Shown here in pieces: positions 38,646 to 47,543 of a DNA stretch of 64,000 nucleotides; position 1 is the stretch's first letter, and each line of letters starts with the position of its first letter. This stretch comes from Phormidesmis priestleyi Ana (GTDB taxonomy: Bacteria > Cyanobacteriota > Cyanobacteriia > Phormidesmidales > Phormidesmidaceae), in assembly GCA_001314865.1 (NCBI GenBank), contig LJZR01000011.1:62001-126000 (forward strand). Direction: 5' to 3'. The notes under the pieces are model-generated. The model saw only the letters and a program-made list of their open reading frames with translations. It did not search any database and was not told where the DNA came from. The position numbers and the translations under genes were made by a program.

Positions 38646-39107
38646 TTTAGGCTCCTACAATTAGGCCGCTACAGCTTAGGCCGCAGTTCAAATGCCATAT
38701 TCTGAGCGGCTTCTGAGCGATTTCTGAGCAGTATATTCAAGCGACAGCTAAGACAACGATTGAAAAAATAATTCAAAGGGTCATTTAAGCAGTCATTACT
38801 CATGACAGTAAAACAGGTCGCTAAACATCTTAGAGAGAAACGACTTGCTAAGCGCAGGGTTTTGCTTTTTTAGCAAGTTCCCCTATAGTTGATTCAATCA
38901 ATCTTAAAGTGATGCATAAAAGCCTGCCACAGATAGGGTTAAGAGGCATTTTTCTTCGAATAGTCAATATTTTTGTATTGTCTACAGAAGTAAGGGGCTA
39001 CTTTACACTTTATAATTCTTCATTGAAGAACTTTTCGGCATCCCGCTTCATCCAGCGCTTCCCTTCCATACATATATCCTCCCACATCAATATCATCAGC
39101 CCGCCCT
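38646..39107. other. ftsQ-ftsZ intergenic region
   Basis: A 462-bp gap containing a degenerate repeat of TTCTGAGCRG at about 38698-38730 and an AT-rich segment near 39000-39020 (TATAATTC) that could be a promoter element for ftsZ. No gene was recognised. Confidence 0.4.
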
Positions 39108-40352
39108 ATGAACAACGCATCCCTTCATACAAATTCTTATGCGAACGATGGGTCAGATGTAAAAACGACTGCTTCGAGTAATAATGGCAATGCACTGTCA
39201 GCGGAGAGGCCGATGAGCGATATTATCCCGAGTAGCGTCGCCAAGATTAAGGTCATTGGGGTCGGCGGTGGTGGCTGTAACGCAGTCAACCGAATGATCG
39301 ATACGGGACTGTCCGGTATTGAATTTTGGACAGTTAACACCGATGCGCAGGCGTTGACCTACTCTTCTACTACCAATGCAATGCAGCTGGGGCAAAAGCT
39401 CACGCGCGGATTGGGAGCTGGAGGAAACCCTTCTATTGGGCAAAAAGCCGCTGAAGAATCACGCGACGAAATTTTTCAGGCAGTCGAAGGCTCTGACTTG
39501 GTCTTTATTACCGCAGGTATGGGCGGCGGCACCGGCACAGGCGCGGCTCCGGTTGTGGCTGAGGCCGCTAAAGAAGCTGGCGCACTGACGGTGGGTGTGG
39601 TGACTCGCCCATTTACCTTTGAGGGGCGTCGTCGGACTGCCCAGGCAGAAAGTGGAATTGCCGCGTTGCAAGCCAGTGTTGATACACTCATTATTATTCC
39701 AAACGATAAGCTGCTCTCTGTGATTTCTGAGCAGACGCCTGTACAAGAAGCTTTTAGAGTTGCAGACGATATCTTGCGGCAGGGTGTACAGGGTATTTCA
39801 GATATTATTACGATTTCTGGTTTGGTGAATGTTGACTTTGCAGATGTCAGAGCAGTGATGGCTGATGCGGGCTCGGCGCTGATGGGCATTGGCGTGGGCT
39901 CTGGCAAGTCTCGGGCTCGGGAAGCGGCGATCGCAGCTACCTCTTCACCCCTACTTGAAACCTCTATTGATGGCGCAGGTGGCGTTGTATTCAACATCAC
40001 AGGCGGCAGCGACCTCACCCTGCATGAAGTCAATCAGGCGGCTGAGATCATCTATGAAGCGGTTGATCCCAACGCCAATATCATCTTTGGTGCAGTGATT
40101 GATGATCGCCTTCAAGGTGAAATTCGCATTACTGTGATTGCCACGGGCTTTAGCGGTGATGCTCGCAGCATTCCTTCTATGACTGCCAGCCGAGTTACCC
40201 CAATGTCTCGGCCAAGCGAAGGGGGTGGAGCCTTTGATAGCCCATCGGGCGGCTCCTCTAGCGAAGGCAGTGCAGGTGAATCGACCAATCAGCCAGTGAT
40301 TTCGCCTAATCTAGACATTCCTGAATTTTTGCAGCGTCGTCGCAATCGGTAA
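39108..40352 (+). CDS. ftsZ: Cell division protein FtsZ
   Basis: A tubulin-like GTPase that forms the division ring. The 414 residues include an N-terminal extension of about 45 residues typical of cyanobacteria. The GTPase domain follows, with [14 protein letters not shown] and the tubulin signature [10 protein letters not shown], and the C-terminal domain contains the T7 loop [12 protein letters not shown] serine/glycine-rich linker leads to the end peptide [13 protein letters not shown]. The thiD gene begins eight bases after the stop, suggesting co-transcription. Confidence 0.98.
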   Translation: MNNASLHTNSYANDGSDVKTTASSNNGNALSAERPMSDIIPSSVAKIKVIGVGGGGCNAVNRMIDTGLSGIEFWTVNTDAQALTYSSTTNAMQLGQKLTRGLGAGGNPSIGQKAAEESRDEIFQAVEGSDLVFITAGMGGGTGTGAAPVVAEAAKEAGALTVGVVTRPFTFEGRRRTAQAESGIAALQASVDTLIIIPNDKLLSVISEQTPVQEAFRVADDILRQGVQGISDIITISGLVNVDFADVRAVMADAGSALMGIGVGSGKSRAREAAIAATSSPLLETSIDGAGGVVFNITGGSDLTLHEVNQAAEIIYEAVDPNANIIFGAVIDDRLQGEIRITVIATGFSGDARSIPSMTASRVTPMSRPSEGGGAFDSPSGGSSSEGSAGESTNQPVISPNLDIPEFLQRRRNR

Positions 40353-40359
40353 TTTTTAG

Positions 40360-41184
40360 GTGACTTTTATCAGCAGCCCTCCGGTCGCCCTGACGATTGC
40401 AGGATCAGATAGTGGCGGCGGTGCGGGCATTCAGGCCGACTTGCGAACGTTTTCTTTTCATCGGGTACATGGCACCAGTGCGCTCACTTGCGTCACGGCG
40501 CAAAATACCTTGGGCGTTACCCGTGTAGATGCCCTCTCTCCAGAGGCGGTTATCGCTCAGATAGAGGCCGTTACCAGCGACATTGGCGTGCAGGCTGCGA
40601 AGACAGGCATGTTGCTGAATCGGCCAATTATTGAGGCCATTGCGCAGCATTTGCAGGCCCATCCGATTCCGCAACTTGTGGTTGATCCGGTGATGGTGTC
40701 GCGTACGGGCGATAAGCTCATTGCCGATGAAGCGATCGCTGCTTTGCGCCATCGCTTGCTCCCTTTGGCAACCGTTTTGACGCCCAATCGCTACGAAGCG
40801 CAAATGCTGGCAGATATGGATATCGCCACTCTTGAGGATATGCGCTGCGCTGCAAAAAAAATCTACGCCTTGGGCCCTCAGGTGGTGATCGTCAAAGGGG
40901 GCGGCTTTACAGGCGAGTTGCGCGGTGTGGATGTTTGGTATGACGGGGATCGGCTAGAAGTGATGACAACTGAGCGGGTAGATACGCCGAACACGCATGG
41001 AACAGGCTGCACGCTTTCGAGTGCGATCGCCGCCAACCTAGCCCAAGGCCTTGACCCGCTAGCCGCTGCGATCGCTGCAAAAAACTACGTCACCAATGCT
41101 CTAAAGCATTCTCTCTCTATCGGCAAAGGGCAGGGCCCAGTGGGTCACTTCTATCCGTTGCATGAGCGCGCGCGCTTATGCTGA
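40360..41184 (+). CDS. thiD: Hydroxymethylpyrimidine/phosphomethylpyrimidine kinase
   Basis: It phosphorylates HMP and HMP-phosphate for thiamine synthesis. The 274 residues show the ribokinase-fold motifs: AGSDSGGGAGIQADL near the start, VDPVMVSRTGDKLI, LTPNRYEAQML and the anion-hole motif NTHGTGCTLSSAIAANLA with the catalytic region. The start is GTG at 40360, seven bases past ftsZ. Its stop is two bases before a 12-bp tandem array shared with the end of the opposite-strand gene. Confidence 0.95.
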   Translation: MTFISSPPVALTIAGSDSGGGAGIQADLRTFSFHRVHGTSALTCVTAQNTLGVTRVDALSPEAVIAQIEAVTSDIGVQAAKTGMLLNRPIIEAIAQHLQAHPIPQLVVDPVMVSRTGDKLIADEAIAALRHRLLPLATVLTPNRYEAQMLADMDIATLEDMRCAAKKIYALGPQVVIVKGGGFTGELRGVDVWYDGDRLEVMTTERVDTPNTHGTGCTLSSAIAANLAQGLDPLAAAIAAKNYVTNALKHSLSIGKGQGPVGHFYPLHERARLC

Positions 41185-41185
41185 C

Positions 41186-41233
41186 GGCGGCTATTCGGGC
41201 GGCTATTCTGACAGGTATTCGGGCCGCTATTCT
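41186..41233. repeat. 4 x 12-bp tandem repeat over the stop of the convergent gene
   Basis: Units 41186-41197, 41198-41209, 41210-41221 and 41222-41233 are variants of GGCGGCTATTCG. On the minus strand three of the four contain GAATAG; the one at 41227-41232 is the real end of the leftward gene. Confidence 0.82.
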
Positions 41234-41664
41234 GGCGGTACTGGCCAAATAGATTCCTTATCACTACAGAATGTATCTTCGGGGCCATAGGGATGCATTC
41301 CACAGACCAACATGCTGTCGCCATAGGTGGCGCCATGGTAGTGCTTGCAGCCAATGCAGGTAGGATGATTTTGCAGCCAAGGGTTTACAGTGCAGCTAAT
41401 GGGTGCGGTCACCTCCTCTAACCAAGGTGTTAGCTGCTGATCGACAAACAAGGTGCTGGCATCTAGCATCTCTTCTAGGCTGTCGCTAATTTCAGAGAGT
41501 GCCGGGTCCAGCGCTGCTTGAATCTCTTGAAAATTCTCTTCAGAAGCTTCTAACCACTTATCAACAGCTTGGTCAGCTTCTTTGGAAAGATTGCCTAGCC
41601 ATTGGCTAGAATTTTGCGCCGTTGAGTTTAGGATTTCTTGGAGATCTCTTAGCCAGTCGTCCAT
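41227..41664 (-). CDS. Conserved cyanobacterial protein with C-terminal Cys/His cluster
   Basis: A 145-residue protein. The first 90 residues are acidic amphipathic helix (repeated W and E). The last 45 contain CIGCKHYHGATYGDSMLVCG and a later cysteine, a likely metal or disulfide site. The pattern C-x2-C-x2-Y-H-G with C-x-M-H-P-Y-G is one I associate with a conserved cyanobacterial family of unknown function. No signal peptide is seen. The stop lies in a tandem repeat. Confidence 0.78.
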   Translation of the reverse strand: MDDWLRDLQEILNSTAQNSSQWLGNLSKEADQAVDKWLEASEENFQEIQAALDPALSEISDSLEEMLDASTLFVDQQLTPWLEEVTAPISCTVNPWLQNHPTCIGCKHYHGATYGDSMLVCGMHPYGPEDTFCSDKESIWPVPPE

Positions 41665-41751
41665 TATCTTTTTCCTTTTGTATCTCAGCTGTTGACTTCA
41701 GCTCTTTATCTCAGCTTCTTTATTTTAGATTGTGACTACTTTTTACTGCTT

Positions 41752-41803
41752 CAGCGCTTTATTTCAGCGCTTTATTTCAGTTCTTTATTTCAGCTCTTTG
41801 AGT
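41752..41803. repeat. 4-copy 13-bp repeat over the phasin-like stop codon
   Basis: Copies of CAGCGCTTTATTT at 41752-41764, 41765-41777, 41778-41790 (two changes) and a diverged one from 41791. The TAA stop of the leftward gene is 41785-41787, inside the third copy. Further CAGCTYCTTTATTT variants extend left to about 41700. Confidence 0.8.
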
Positions 41804-42147
41804 TCGTTGCGGAGTGCTTCCACCTCTTTACGCAGCGCTTCGGCCTGTCGTTCTTCGGCGGTGGGCGCATCCCCATCGTCTAAGATTTGAATTTGTCTGG
41901 GGCCGTCGGATGTCGGGGCCGTGTTGTTTTCTTCTACTGCCGCTGCTTCTGCTCTAGCGATCATGTCATTCATCATTTTTTGAGCTTCTTCGGCAGTAAG
42001 CTCACCGCGTTCTACCAGCTCATCGACTATTTTTTGGGCTTGGTTGCGCAGGTCGCTAAAGGCGCTGCCTGCTTTTTCACCTGCGTAGGAAGCAATGCCC
42101 ACACCTAGATAAAATGCCTTTTGAACTAAGTTGCTAAAGCCTGCCAT
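41785..42147 (-). CDS. Phasin-like coiled-coil protein
   Basis: A 120-residue protein with an N-terminal amphipathic/hydrophobic segment (SNLVQKAFYLGVGIASYAGEK), a helical middle (KIVDELVERGELTAEEAQKMMNDMI), an acidic linker and a C-terminal coiled coil (EALRKEVEALRNELKELK). This is the arrangement of phasin-like and PhaF-like proteins conserved in cyanobacteria. Granule or membrane-surface binding is a guess; no polyhydroxyalkanoate genes are nearby. Confidence 0.75.
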   Translation of the reverse strand: MAGFSNLVQKAFYLGVGIASYAGEKAGSAFSDLRNQAQKIVDELVERGELTAEEAQKMMNDMIARAEAAAVEENNTAPTSDGPRQIQILDDGDAPTAEERQAEALRKEVEALRNELKELK

Positions 42148-42470
42148 GGGGATTGCTCCTTAAAAAATGAAGAACGGTCTCAATGATGTCTCCAGAATAA
42201 TGAGATGTTAGCGGAAGCTGCCACCCGAATAACCGTCCAAAGAAGTCGGTTTAACCCGCTAGGGTGCTTGCGCAAATAATTACAAATTAACAGGTGTAGA
42301 TTGAGTCAAGATGTATTTGAGCAGGATACTTTTGATTGGGTTGCTTTGCTTTAACGGGCAGCTTTTTTTAGTGACTGTTTTAACGACTGCTTTAATGACT
42401 GCTTCTGATGACTGTTTCGTGAAGGTGCAGCCAAATTTCATTTTAAAATATGCAAGTTTAAAGCGAAAAA
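42148..42470. other. Intergenic region before the SRP RNA gene
   Basis: About 320 bp. An open frame crossing 42311-42538 is antisense to the SRP RNA and rejected as a gene. Small repeats of ACTGYTTTAA occur near 42370-42400. Confidence 0.4.
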
Positions 42471-42564
42471 GGCCCGGAGTCCACGCCTATTACAAGCATC
42501 CCGTATTGCTGCTACCTTCCGGTCCTGACAAGATTTAGGCGTTGTAATTGCATGAGTCCGAGCC
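42471..42564 (-). ncRNA. ffs: Signal recognition particle RNA (4.5S/scRNA)
   Basis: The minus strand reads GTCAGGACCGGAAGGTAGCAGC, the invariant apical hairpin with GGAA tetraloop and symmetric loop that binds Ffh. The 5' end GGCTCGG pairs with the 3' end CCGGGCC to close one long rod of about 94 nt. A run of five T follows at once (42470-42466), acting as terminator. It is the small bacterial form without an Alu domain. It lies 56 bp downstream of the roadblock gene on the same strand. Confidence 0.95.
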
Positions 42565-42619
42565 ATGTTCATCATAGCACTGTGGCAGGCATATCATCCA
42601 ATGACTCCTCTGAGCCGAC

Positions 42620-42994
42620 TTATCTCATTAACGTTTGAGCTAGGGTCTGAACAATACGATGAATTTCAATCATTAAGACGCCTTGCTTAACGGCTGGGCT
42701 GGCGAGCACTAGGAAAAGGGCTTCGCTGCCGCAGCGCGTCAGAATGCTGTAGCCTTCGGTGCCTAGGAGCGTAATGTGGTTGAGCTGGCCGCGCTGAATT
42801 TCGCCTGAGATGCGATCGCCTATCGTCATCACTGCTGCCGCCATGGCTGCCGCTCGCGTCTCTTTTAGGTCACTGGGCAAAGTACTGGCTATGGGCAAAC
42901 CCTCATGGGTGACCAGTGCTGCGCCCTCGACATGAGGGGTTTCTGTGACAAAGGCACGCACAATGCTGCTGAGCTTATCAGTATCAATGGCCAT
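42620..42994 (-). CDS. Roadblock/LC7 domain protein
   Basis: A 124-residue single roadblock/LC7 domain: VRAFVTETPHVEGAALVTHEG, LPIASTLPSD, then ITLLGTEGYSILTRCGSEALFLVLAS. In bacteria such proteins (MglB-like) pair with small Ras-like GTPases and control polarity or motility, including phototaxis. No GTPase gene is in this window. It follows the serine-hydrolase-like gene by 21 bp, so the two are probably one transcript. Confidence 0.9.
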   Translation of the reverse strand: MAIDTDKLSSIVRAFVTETPHVEGAALVTHEGLPIASTLPSDLKETRAAAMAAAVMTIGDRISGEIQRGQLNHITLLGTEGYSILTRCGSEALFLVLASPAVKQGVLMIEIHRIVQTLAQTLMR

Positions 42995-43015
42995 CGCGAT
43001 CCATAAAGAAAGGGA

Positions 43016-43972
43016 TTAGCAAACCTCTGTATGAAAGGCTGTATGAAAGGCTTGCTGGGCTGCTGCAAAAATTCGTTGTGAAACGAATGCGGTAATTTCA
43101 TCCTGCTGGTGGGCCGCAGATGCTGTTTGGGTTTGGGGATTCTCGACTAGAATCACGAGCTGATAGGGATGAGATGTTTCAGATTCTACATAGACCGTGC
43201 TGCCAATCCCACGGTTTGTCTTATCTTCTAGCGCCCATAGGTTTGCCACCCCGCTGAAAAACGCAGAGCAGTCGGTTTTTTGCAGGTCTGTTTTTTTCAT
43301 GAGTGCCATCATTGCTTGCGATCGCACACTACTGACCGAAACGCCGCCGATAATACTGTGAAAGAGTCGTGCGATCGCATCGGTAGTGAGCAAGTTGCGA
43401 TTTTCAGATGCTGGGCCTGCAAAGTCTCGTTCTCTGCCATAGGGGCGATCGCGCCAGATCTTTTGATTGACATTAATCGCTCGCAGCTCTGGCCAGCCCA
43501 GCTGATGAAAATAACGGTTCACAATGTTGCGCTGCTGCTGCCAAGCAGCATTGGGCCCCGGCGATAGTTCTGGGCCGCTAGTAGTGCCGCTGAGTACATC
43601 TATCAAGTAGCTCACCGCGTCTGGGCTCACGCTGGTCATCATATCGGTGAGCGATCGCACAATCTCAGCGCTTTCAGACACCATCCCTTGCTCTAGCCAT
43701 ACGTTCATCGCCACCAGATAAAACAAAGCCACCAGTCCCCCTGGGTTCATCAGCTCTACGCCTCGATAGCTAGCGCCCTTGGGTTGGTATTGCCAAAACT
43801 CTTCGGCAGTCAGCGCCCCGCCCGTATTAACCCGGTAGGGCGGTTCATAAAGAATCCAAGTGACTGCGATTTGATTGGGCGCAAGCTGAGGAAACGCGAC
43901 CCCGGTTTCTTCTAAAATCTGCTCCAGGATAGACTGTAGCTCGGCGTTAGCGCGGTAGAATTTCGGCAACAT
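43016..43972 (-). CDS. Serine-hydrolase-like protein (class A beta-lactamase fold), catalytic residues lost
   Basis: A 318-residue protein that looks like cyanobacterial class A beta-lactamase-type serine hydrolases. The characteristic helix reads NPGGLVALFYLVAMNVWLEQG, where active relatives have a PASxxK-type SxxK motif; the serine is G79 and the lysine A82. The second half keeps family features (NLLTTDAIARLFHSIIGGVSV, GIGSTVYVES). No signal peptide is evident, unlike secreted lactamases. It is therefore probably a binding or regulatory protein. Coupling to the roadblock gene hints at a signalling role. The family assignment is from pattern memory. Confidence 0.7.
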   Translation of the reverse strand: MLPKFYRANAELQSILEQILEETGVAFPQLAPNQIAVTWILYEPPYRVNTGGALTAEEFWQYQPKGASYRGVELMNPGGLVALFYLVAMNVWLEQGMVSESAEIVRSLTDMMTSVSPDAVSYLIDVLSGTTSGPELSPGPNAAWQQQRNIVNRYFHQLGWPELRAINVNQKIWRDRPYGRERDFAGPASENRNLLTTDAIARLFHSIIGGVSVSSVRSQAMMALMKKTDLQKTDCSAFFSGVANLWALEDKTNRGIGSTVYVESETSHPYQLVILVENPQTQTASAAHQQDEITAFVSQRIFAAAQQAFHTAFHTEVC

Positions 43973-44016
43973 AACGGTTTAGATAATCCTCCTAAGTAGC
44001 CTCCTAAATAAATTCC

Positions 44017-44565
44017 TTAAACAAATCCTAAATCTTCGCCCTTACCCGCATGGACAAGGGCCAATTGTTCATACTTTTTAGCGTGCTCTATCAGCTCTTG
44101 GGCCTCAGCTTCTGACAGGGTACGAGTAACTTTGCCCGGCACACCCACAACGAGCGATCGCGGCGGCACGTCTTTATTAACCACCGCACCTGCTCCGATC
44201 AAACTCCCTGCTCCAACATGTACCCCATTTAAAACCACAGCGCCTATGCCAATCAAACAGCCCCTTTCTACATGGGCACTATGAACAACCGCCTGGTGAC
44301 CTACCGTCACATAGTCTTCTAGCACAGTGGGCAAATGCGGATCGCCATGCAGCACCGCACCATCTTGAACATTGCTGTGGGCGCCAATGCGAATGACTTC
44401 AACATCGCCGCGCACCACAGCGCCATACCAAATGCTAGCTCCTTCGCCCAACGTTACCTGACCTATGACAGTGGCATTGGGTGCAATAAAGGCTACTTGT
44501 GAAATATCGGGCGTGGGCCAAAATGGGTGATCTAAACTCAAGGCTGCGTACTCTAAAATGTGCAA
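44017..44565 (-). CDS. Gamma-carbonic-anhydrase family protein (left-handed beta helix)
   Basis: A 182-residue hexapeptide-repeat protein. Repeats such as [18 protein letters not shown] and [17 protein letters not shown] form the beta helix. The zinc histidines are visible in VLHGD and [11 protein letters not shown], and a C-terminal helix follows (about 150-180). Relatives include YrdA/PaaY and CcmM-type enzymes; whether it hydrates CO2 is uncertain. The start is TTG at 44563-44565, since no ATG lies near the conserved first repeat. It is followed 45 bp later by the serine-hydrolase-like gene. Confidence 0.85.
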   Translation of the reverse strand: MHILEYAALSLDHPFWPTPDISQVAFIAPNATVIGQVTLGEGASIWYGAVVRGDVEVIRIGAHSNVQDGAVLHGDPHLPTVLEDYVTVGHQAVVHSAHVERGCLIGIGAVVLNGVHVGAGSLIGAGAVVNKDVPPRSLVVGVPGKVTRTLSEAEAQELIEHAKKYEQLALVHAGKGEDLGFV

Positions 44566-44610
44566 AAGTTATAAAAGTTATAATAAAGCGGTAAAAAACA
44601 AAGGGTAAGG

Positions 44611-45120
44611 ATGCTTGGCTCTGCCTCTCAATATCCCATATATGGCCCCGAAGTACAGTGCCCCCACTGTCGCCAAACAATTCCAGCACTGGTGCTGACT
44701 GATAGCTATCTGTGCTCACGGCATGGTGCGTTTGAAGCCAATCCGGACACCCAAGACCTGGTGCATGTGCAGTCAGGTCGTCATTGGCAAAGATGGGACA
44801 ACCGCTGGTACCGGCAGCACACTCATCCCGACGGCATTCGCTTTGAAATTCACGAAGAGCTAGACCGACTGTATACCCAAGGATTTAAGGCGACCCGAGT
44901 GATTATTGCTCAGCGCTACCAAGCCCTGATGACCCCCTATTTAGAGCATGGCGCTCCCTGGCAAGATCAGAGGGGCGAAAAAATTCCTAAGCTCTACGGC
45001 TTACCCGTTACCTTTAGCGAAGTGGATTCTGACGATCCGCGCTGGAAAATTATTAACTTTGAGCTAGAAAAGGAACCCGGTGTGCCCACTCAGTACCGGT
45101 ATCTCAAAATATTTGAGTGA
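44611..45120 (+). CDS. TIGR02652 family conserved cyanobacterial protein
   Basis: A 169-residue protein conserved across cyanobacteria. It begins with a zinc-ribbon-like pair (VQCPHCRQTIP, then LCSRHGAFEA) and continues with RHWQRWDNRWYRQHTHPDGIRFEIHEELD. It ends with the family-typical LYGLPVTFSEVD and INFELEKEPGVPTQYRY. No enzyme activity is known. It is divergent from the carbonic anhydrase-like gene, 45 bp away. A duplicated 16-bp unit (AGTCGCGCTTTAAGTA) starts 8 bp past its stop. Confidence 0.88.
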   Translation: MLGSASQYPIYGPEVQCPHCRQTIPALVLTDSYLCSRHGAFEANPDTQDLVHVQSGRHWQRWDNRWYRQHTHPDGIRFEIHEELDRLYTQGFKATRVIIAQRYQALMTPYLEHGAPWQDQRGEKIPKLYGLPVTFSEVDSDDPRWKIINFELEKEPGVPTQYRYLKIFE

Positions 45121-45392
45121 TGCTTCGAGTCGCGCTTTAAGTAAGTCGCGCTTTAAGTAATATGTGCGCTTAACTGACGCGCTCAAAAAGTGCCGTAAAG
45201 CTAACCCTAAATAGATAGCCAAAAACTATAGCCAAAAATCAAGAGCCAAAAATCAAGAGCCAAAAGTCAAGTTCCGCCAACAGCGTAGCGTCGGGAAAAA
45301 ATAACATTTCCTTAAAGCTGTTACTTTCGCTAAAGTGGTGGGAGCTTATTGGTAACATAGCCCGTCTGTTTTTTTACGGGTATTGCTTTGCT
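45121..45392. repeat. Intergenic region of short direct repeats
   Basis: Two copies of AGTCGCGCTTTAAGTA lie at about 45128-45160, and four variants of AGAGCCAAAAATCA lie at about 45218-45270, followed by the promoter region of the VOC gene. No gene is present. Confidence 0.65.
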
Positions 45393-45809
45393 ATGCATCA
45401 CGTCTCAATCAAAACGGCGAACATTCATCAAGCCGTTGCTTTTTATGAGCAGCTAGGCTTTGAAATGAAAACACGCTTTACAACGGGGATCACGCTGGCC
45501 TGCTGGATGGAAGGTTTGGGCGGACGTATAGAACTGATGCAGGTGCCTGAGCCTAGGCCAGCGATGGACGCTTTTGTAGATGAGCACTATACGGGTTATT
45601 ACCATTTGTCTTTTGATTTGAGCGATCGCACAGCGAGTCTTTCTGCCTGGCTAAAGGACCTCCGCCAAAGAGCGCAGGCCGCAGGCGGATCGCTGAGTGT
45701 GCTGCTAGAGCCGCAGCAGCAGCAGATTGGGGATGAGCTATACGAGGTTGCTTTTTTGGCTGATACAGATGGGCTGCCTTTGGAATTTATCCGGCGACTA
45801 GACGCCTAA
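45393..45809 (+). CDS. VOC-superfamily (glyoxalase-like) protein
   Basis: A 138-residue protein with two beta-alpha-beta-beta-beta modules. The first metal histidine is in MHHVSIKTAN, the second in GYYHLSFDL and the glutamate in LPLEFIRR, so a metal centre is likely. VOC members act as lyases, dioxygenases or resistance proteins; nothing here picks one. The stop codon sits in a degenerate 14-bp repeat (CCTAACTGACAAGA-like) that runs to about 45880. Confidence 0.83.
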   Translation: MHHVSIKTANIHQAVAFYEQLGFEMKTRFTTGITLACWMEGLGGRIELMQVPEPRPAMDAFVDEHYTGYYHLSFDLSDRTASLSAWLKDLRQRAQAAGGSLSVLLEPQQQQIGDELYEVAFLADTDGLPLEFIRRLDA

Positions 45810-45880
45810 CTGACATGGCCTAACTCACAAGACTGAGCTTATTTCAACTGACAAGACCTAACTGACAAGACCTAACTTAT
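45804..45880. repeat. Degenerate 14-bp repeats over the VOC stop codon
   Basis: Variants of GCCTAACTGACAAG start at 45804, 45818, 45856 and 45870, with a degenerate part between. The VOC stop TAA (45807-45809) lies in the first. Similarity is lower than in the other arrays. Confidence 0.6.
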
Positions 45881-45932
45881 CTAACTTAAAGGCCCGACTT
45901 AAGGGCCTAACTTACCCAGATAGGAAGAACCC

Positions 45933-47525
45933 ATGGGCGTTGACTTACTGCCATTTGCCGATAACTGGGCATACCTGAAAACGGAGCTGAACTGGTTAGA
46001 TCGATTGTTGATGCTGGCGATCGCCCGACAGCGCAAAGAAATCGCTACCGTTGAAAAAGTCGCCAATACTGACGCTGATCGGGTTAGCGCTCACTGGTGG
46101 AAAGGTATTATCGCCGTCAGCAAGCCAGGATATGACGACTGCCGAGTACCCACTCAAATATTCACCCAGCTCTTAGATCCAGCGGCGGCTCAGCTACCGG
46201 CTTCGGATGAATGTAAGCCTGCTGTGGGCTACCAGCAGCAGTTAGAGGGCCGCATTCAGGCCAGTGCCAAAGAAAGCACCGTTCTAGCACTGCCTTCTCT
46301 CCGCCATTACTTAAACCTCACCCTATTTGAAAAAAATCTGCTGCTGATGGCGCTTGCGCCTGAAATAAACCGCCGCTACGGACGGCTGTATCACTATCTG
46401 CAAACGGGCCAAGACAAGGCCACCGCCTCAGACTTACCGACCGTTGACCTGGTTTTGCGCCTGCTGTGCCGCAATGACCTTGAACGCAGAAGGGCCAGGG
46501 CCAAGCTAACAGGGGCAGGCTCGTTGATTGACAAGCGTGTTTTACGCTATGTGTCCTCTGGCCCGAGCACTCGACTCAACAGCTACTTACAGTTGCAGGA
46601 TGAGTGGGTTGACTATTTGCTTTCTGAAAAGCCTGATCAGCATGTGCTGTTTGCGCGGCTAGCGACGCCACCTGATCCTGTTAGGCAGGCATTACCTGCG
46701 CCGACTCCCGCCACCCGCGCTGTTAAAATCACGCAGCCTCAGGTGCCCTGGGATAAGCTTATTTTGCCCGCCACTGTGCTGAGGCAAATGCGAATGACGA
46801 GTCAACAGGCTGCGGTTGGCCTGTTGACTCGGTTTTTGTCTCCACCTCAGACTAGAGGGGCTGCAAATGGTTCGGCTATTCACCCTTTAGCCCATGCGAT
46901 CGCTGAGCGCTATGAGCCCGTTGCCGCTGGCCGAAAATCTACGCAACTTGGGCATGTGGTATTGCTAGTCGGGGAGGCCGGTACTGGAAAAACCATGGCC
47001 GCTGGGGCGATGACCATGGCGCTTAGGCAGCCACTGTGCGTTTTAAACCTCAAGCAGGTATGTCCAGAGCACTGGGAAGAGGTGCTCGCCTCGCTAGATG
47101 CCACCCGCTATCCGGCTTTGCTCATTCGTTCGGCTTCTGTATGGTTTGGTCGTAAGCATACGCTGCCTCAAGAGCAGCTGATGCAATGGCTAGAGAAGCG
47201 CCAGGCCTCACCTGGTCTGACCTTTTTGAGCACGCGCTATGCCCATACGGTGAAGGCCAAGTGGCGACAGCAAATGGATGTGATCTTTACGCTGCCAATG
47301 CCTCACAAAGCAGCCCGTATGACGCTATGGCGGCAGGCGTTTGCGGGGATTGTGTGCAGCGATAAAATTGACTGGTCAGCGCTGGCCGAGCAGCTAAAAG
47401 TATCAGGCGGTGAGATTCAGCTAATTGCTCATGATGCACTGGCGATCGCGCAGTCTAAAAATGCCAAAACAATTACCATGCGCCACATTCAGACGGCGAT
47501 CGCGCAACGTGTAAGTGCCCTATAG
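45933..47525 (+). CDS. AAA-type ATPase-like protein with intact Walker A only
   Basis: A 530-residue protein. The N-terminal half (about 1-280) is helical (WAYLKTELNWLDRLLMLAIA) and resembles the winged-helix and linker region of cyanobacterial AAA proteins. The P-loop GEAGTGKT is at 347-354. The expected Walker B acidic pair is missing: the strand reads YPALLIRSASVWFG. A sensor-like STRYAH segment and a C-terminal helical lid (SALAEQLKVSGGEIQLIAH) are present. It may bind but not hydrolyse ATP. No partner AAA gene is adjacent; the ATG at 45933 follows a plausible AGGAAG site. Confidence 0.75.
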   Translation: MGVDLLPFADNWAYLKTELNWLDRLLMLAIARQRKEIATVEKVANTDADRVSAHWWKGIIAVSKPGYDDCRVPTQIFTQLLDPAAAQLPASDECKPAVGYQQQLEGRIQASAKESTVLALPSLRHYLNLTLFEKNLLLMALAPEINRRYGRLYHYLQTGQDKATASDLPTVDLVLRLLCRNDLERRRARAKLTGAGSLIDKRVLRYVSSGPSTRLNSYLQLQDEWVDYLLSEKPDQHVLFARLATPPDPVRQALPAPTPATRAVKITQPQVPWDKLILPATVLRQMRMTSQQAAVGLLTRFLSPPQTRGAANGSAIHPLAHAIAERYEPVAAGRKSTQLGHVVLLVGEAGTGKTMAAGAMTMALRQPLCVLNLKQVCPEHWEEVLASLDATRYPALLIRSASVWFGRKHTLPQEQLMQWLEKRQASPGLTFLSTRYAHTVKAKWRQQMDVIFTLPMPHKAARMTLWRQAFAGIVCSDKIDWSALAEQLKVSGGEIQLIAHDALAIAQSKNAKTITMRHIQTAIAQRVSAL

Positions 47526-47543
47526 GGTCTGCAAAATGGTGTT

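Noticed and set aside
38909-39181. 90-codon frame overlapping the ftsZ start
   Set aside because: It is out of frame with ftsZ and unlike any family; the ftsZ frame explains this DNA.
42311-42538. 75-codon plus-strand frame
   Set aside because: Its 3' third is the exact antisense of the SRP RNA; the rest is repeat-rich intergenic DNA.
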